Below, one piece after another: positions 4,518-5,283 of a stretch of 5,283 bases of DNA. The position numbers and the translations under genes were made by a program. Below the pieces are notes generated by a model, which did not search any database, was not told the DNA's origin, and worked only from the letters and a program-made list of their open reading frames with translations. The DNA is taken from assembly GCA_024638585.1 (NCBI GenBank), contig JAHEKA010000206.1:1-5283 (forward strand), written 5' to 3'. Every line of letters begins with the position of its first letter. Within the stretch, counting starts at the first letter, position 1. The stretch comes from Rhodospirillales bacterium. Lineage in GTDB: Bacteria; Pseudomonadota; Alphaproteobacteria; SMXQ01.

Positions 4518-5283
4518 ATGATCACCAGACTGTCGGCGGCGGCGATGATGTTGGCCGCATCATTTTTTGTTTTTTCCGCTGTACTGCCCGCCGGCAGCGC
4601 GGCGGCGGCCGATTTCGCCAAGGCGACTTACCGCGGCAAGCCCGCCAAATGTCCCAAGGGGACCCATTTTTCCCTGCGCAAGGGCGGTCAGTGCTGGGCC
4701 TGCCCCAAGGGCATGAAACGCACGGTTTTGCCGATCACCGGCAAATGGGCGTGCGAGCGGCCCGCCTATACCACCTGGCGGCGGGCCAAGAAACACCGCC
4801 GCAATTCGCGGGTCGGCCAGGGCTGTCCCAAGGGCCAGTTCTGGAACGTCAAGGGCGGCAAGGGCCTCTTAGGGGCGTGTTATTCCTGTCCCAGGGGCTA
4901 TCGCAAATCGATCCATCCCATCACCTCCAAACGCGCCTGCCGCAAGCGCCATAAGTTGGTGAAGGCCCGGGCCAAATTCGTCCAGGAGCAGGGATGCCCT
5001 CGGGGCAGCTTCCGCCACCTCGGCAAGAGCGGGGGCTGCTATTCCTGTCCCCGCGGCTGGCACCGCACCATCAATTCGATCCGCAGCCCCAAGGCTTGCG
5101 CCCGCAAGCTGATCGGTGTCATGGCGGCTGACGGCGCAGGCATCTGCAAGTCAGTCCTCGGAGCCGTGAAAGCGGGCGCCACCGGCGCGCAGAAGGTCAA
5201 TAAGACGATCCAGGCCCTGACGGCGCCGGTCCGCAAGCCGGTCGAGGCGGTGATGCGCAAGCTGGTGCCGCCGATCAAGACGC
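4518..5283 (+). CDS. Exported cysteine-rich basic repeat protein, partial at 3' end
   Basis: The protein is not recognised by name. The ATG at 4518 has GGGGAG seven bases upstream, and the frame stays open to the edge for 255 codons plus one base. Residues 1-31 are a clear Sec signal peptide (MITR, then a long hydrophobic Ala/Phe/Val stretch) with likely cleavage after SAAAA before DFAKA. Three tandem modules follow, with cysteines at 45, 59, 62, 79; 103, 121, 124, 141; and 160, 174, 177, 194. The pattern is C-P-[KR]-G-x-[FH]..., C-[WY]-x-C-P-[KR]-G-[MYW], ..., C. The spacing is 14-3-17 in copies one and three and 18-3-17 in copy two. Lys and Arg are abundant throughout. After the modules comes an Ala/Lys-rich, probably helical region with Cys210. 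The layout resembles eukaryotic ephrin-receptor-like/GCC2-GCC3 Cys-rich repeats, which is a comparison of pattern only. A periplasmic, cell-surface or secreted disulfide-bonded protein is likely. Confidence 0.85.
   Translation, partial: MITRLSAAAMMLAASFFVFSAVLPAGSAAAADFAKATYRGKPAKCPKGTHFSLRKGGQCWACPKGMKRTVLPITGKWACERPAYTTWRRAKKHRRNSRVGQGCPKGQFWNVKGGKGLLGACYSCPRGYRKSIHPITSKRACRKRHKLVKARAKFVQEQGCPRGSFRHLGKSGGCYSCPRGWHRTINSIRSPKACARKLIGVMAADGAGICKSVLGAVKAGATGAQKVNKTIQALTAPVRKPVEAVMRKLVPPIKT
4650..5099 (+). repeat. Three tandem four-cysteine protein repeats
   Basis: Copy one is encoded at 4650-4754, copy two at 4824-4940 and copy three at 4995-5099, measured from first to last cysteine. First-cysteine offsets are 58 and 57 residues. 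The linkers between copies are rich in Arg, Lys and His. Copy two carries four extra residues between its first and second cysteines (GGKGLLGAC). Protein sequence is diverged but the cysteine framework is fixed, as expected for a disulfide-held fold. Confidence 0.85.

Noticed and set aside
4560..4954. Overlapping open frames on both strands within the Cys-repeat gene (minus 4560-4796, plus 4649-4954)
   Set aside because: They are shadows of the frame starting at 4518, which has a signal peptide, a ribosome site and regular cysteine repeats.

Overview
The window is GC-rich and densely coding, with codon use and gene families typical of a metabolically versatile Alphaproteobacterium (Rhodospirillales-like). 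That placement is an inference from style and gene content; there is no rRNA or other marker gene. I see no mobile element, tRNA, rRNA or CRISPR array.

Left half, minus strand (1-2476): two genes of a catabolic operon. A UbiD-family decarboxylase that uses prenylated FMN (start 2476, stop 839) is followed after 15 bp by the FAD-binding (medium, CoxM-type) subunit of a molybdenum hydroxylase of the xanthine dehydrogenase/CO dehydrogenase family, which runs off the left edge. The iron-sulfur and molybdopterin subunits are expected beyond position 1. Together they suggest a route that hydroxylates or oxidises an aromatic or heteroaromatic compound and decarboxylates an aromatic or alpha,beta-unsaturated acid. 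The substrate cannot be read from the sequence.

Middle: a 372-bp divergent intergenic region (2477-2848) holds a candidate promoter for the decarboxylase operon, two sets of inverted repeats, and a weak candidate promoter for a beta-class-like glutathione S-transferase on the plus strand (2849-3493).

Right third, plus strand: two unrecognised, probably exported, strongly basic cysteine-containing proteins. The first (3667-4359, 230 aa) carries two copies of a charged-helix plus Cys-x16-Cys module. The second (4518 to beyond the right edge, at least 255 aa) has a signal peptide and three tandem four-cysteine repeats of about 35-39 residues with nearly invariant cysteine spacing. A possible 30-codon leader ORF with a perfect AGGAGG sits between them. 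These two proteins are the most novel content of the window.
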